Below are positions 63,673-64,000 of a stretch of DNA of 64,000 nt, piece by piece. The notes beneath the pieces were generated by a model that saw only the letters and a program-made list of their open reading frames with translations, ran no database searches and was not told the DNA's origin. The stretch spans positions 44,488 through 108,487 of the forward strand of contig NZ_FOVL01000009.1 in assembly GCF_900115145.1 (NCBI RefSeq), given 5' to 3'. This DNA is from Salegentibacter flavus. GTDB lineage: Bacteria; Bacteroidota; Bacteroidia; Flavobacteriales; Flavobacteriaceae. The position numbers and the translations under genes were made by a program. The first letter of the stretch is position 1; each line of letters starts with the position of its first letter.

Positions 63673-64000
63673 TTTTTAAATTCTTAGGGTATATCTTTTT
63701 CTTGTTTGCCAGCCTTAAAAAAACAATACTGTAGAAACTATACATAAAAATATTCATTGCAATTAAAACAATACTACTAAGTTCAACAAATTCCGGACTT
63801 TTGGTTGTAAAATATTTATAATAGATAAAAATAGGAGTTGTTGTTAGAAAATATATGAGTGTAATAAAGGAAATATAAAAACTGATTTCCCTTTTGATGA
63901 AAAGAATTTTTGAACTCAATAAAATTTCAAAATAATAGTAGAAAATTACTCCTAGCAGTAGAAAAGTTCCCGTGAGATAAGTCACTACAGAATGACTTTT
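63662..64000 (-). CDS. Membrane protein upstream of the histidine kinase, partial
   Basis: The frame is open to the window edge, so the start is outside (a GTG at 63985 is possible but the frame continues beyond it). The visible 112 residues contain three or four hydrophobic helices (GTFLLLGVIFYYYFEILLSS, ISFYISFITLIYFLTTTPIF, LSSIVLIAMNIFMYSFYSIV) and end KKKIYPKNLKNAL. It overlaps the kinase start by 11 bp, suggesting coupled expression and possibly a sensory partner. The family is not recognised. Confidence 0.7.
   Translation of the reverse strand, partial: KSHSVVTYLTGTFLLLGVIFYYYFEILLSSKILFIKREISFYISFITLIYFLTTTPIFIYYKYFTTKSPEFVELSSIVLIAMNIFMYSFYSIVFLRLANKKKIYPKNLKNAL

Noticed and set aside
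1..64000. tRNA or rRNA genes
   Set aside because: Intergenic regions were read on both strands and no cloverleaf with a GGTTCGAATCC-type arm or rRNA segment was seen; very short gaps cannot be fully excluded by eye.

Overview
This 64 kb window looks like a chromosomal segment of a marine-type member of the Flavobacteriia (Bacteroidota), in the neighbourhood of Gramella, Salegentibacter or Zunongwangia. The reasons are the AT-rich sequence, several promoters with the TAnnTTTG -7 box of this phylum, weak Shine-Dalgarno sites with occasional TTG or GTG starts, and phylum-typical genes: a fused E1 alpha/beta dehydrogenase, an ArgF'-type acylornithine carbamoyltransferase, a GNAT-nitrilase fusion and DUF2853. 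I saw no rRNA, tRNA, CRISPR array, prophage or intact insertion sequence. The genus is an inference; the class is fairly secure.

Layout. 1-4.3 kb: three tandem paralogous lipoproteins (minus) sharing an N-terminal module but ending in different C-terminal modules, followed by an orphan LuxR-type regulator. 5.9-15 kb (plus): uvrA, a LOG-family protein, an outer-membrane protein with an M1-peptidase-like domain that has lost its zinc ligands, and the fused 2-oxoacid dehydrogenase E1. 15-23.3 kb (mostly minus): two bacterial PH-domain membrane proteins with menB, an S1 RNA-binding protein, DUF2853, then menD, menF and a hotdog thioesterase (menaquinone synthesis). 23.4-38.4 kb: mixed single genes (esterase, atypical Nramp-related transporter, dnaK, serine dehydratase, CPBP protease, alcohol dehydrogenase, chitinase, panB, pseudouridine synthase, secreted four-Cache protein, large helical protein).

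38.5-59.8 kb is an amino-acid biosynthesis island. leuA-leuC-leuD-leuB runs on plus and converges on two minus-strand operons: arginine (GNAT-argG-argC-proC-argD-argF'-argB-argE-argH) and isoleucine/valine (ilvD-ilvB-ilvN-ilvC-ilvA). Residue Ala89 of ArgF' predicts N-succinylornithine as substrate, so the arginine route probably uses succinylated intermediates, begun by the GNAT protein. 60.6-64 kb: a GNAT-nitrilase fusion and a two-component system with a membrane protein that is cut by the window edge.

The most interesting new signals are regulatory or modular. Ahead of the arginine operon a 40-codon frame ends in an arginine-rich tract just before its stop and overlaps mutually exclusive RNA pairings, which looks like a translation-sensing leader. 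Nearly every wide gap inside the same operon carries a remnant of a different dispersed repeat, and one repeat supplies the C-terminal codons of ArgE and ArgF'. The lipoprotein trio, the four-Cache protein, the dead peptidase-barrel fusion and the Nramp-like transporter without the metal-binding motif also deserve attention.
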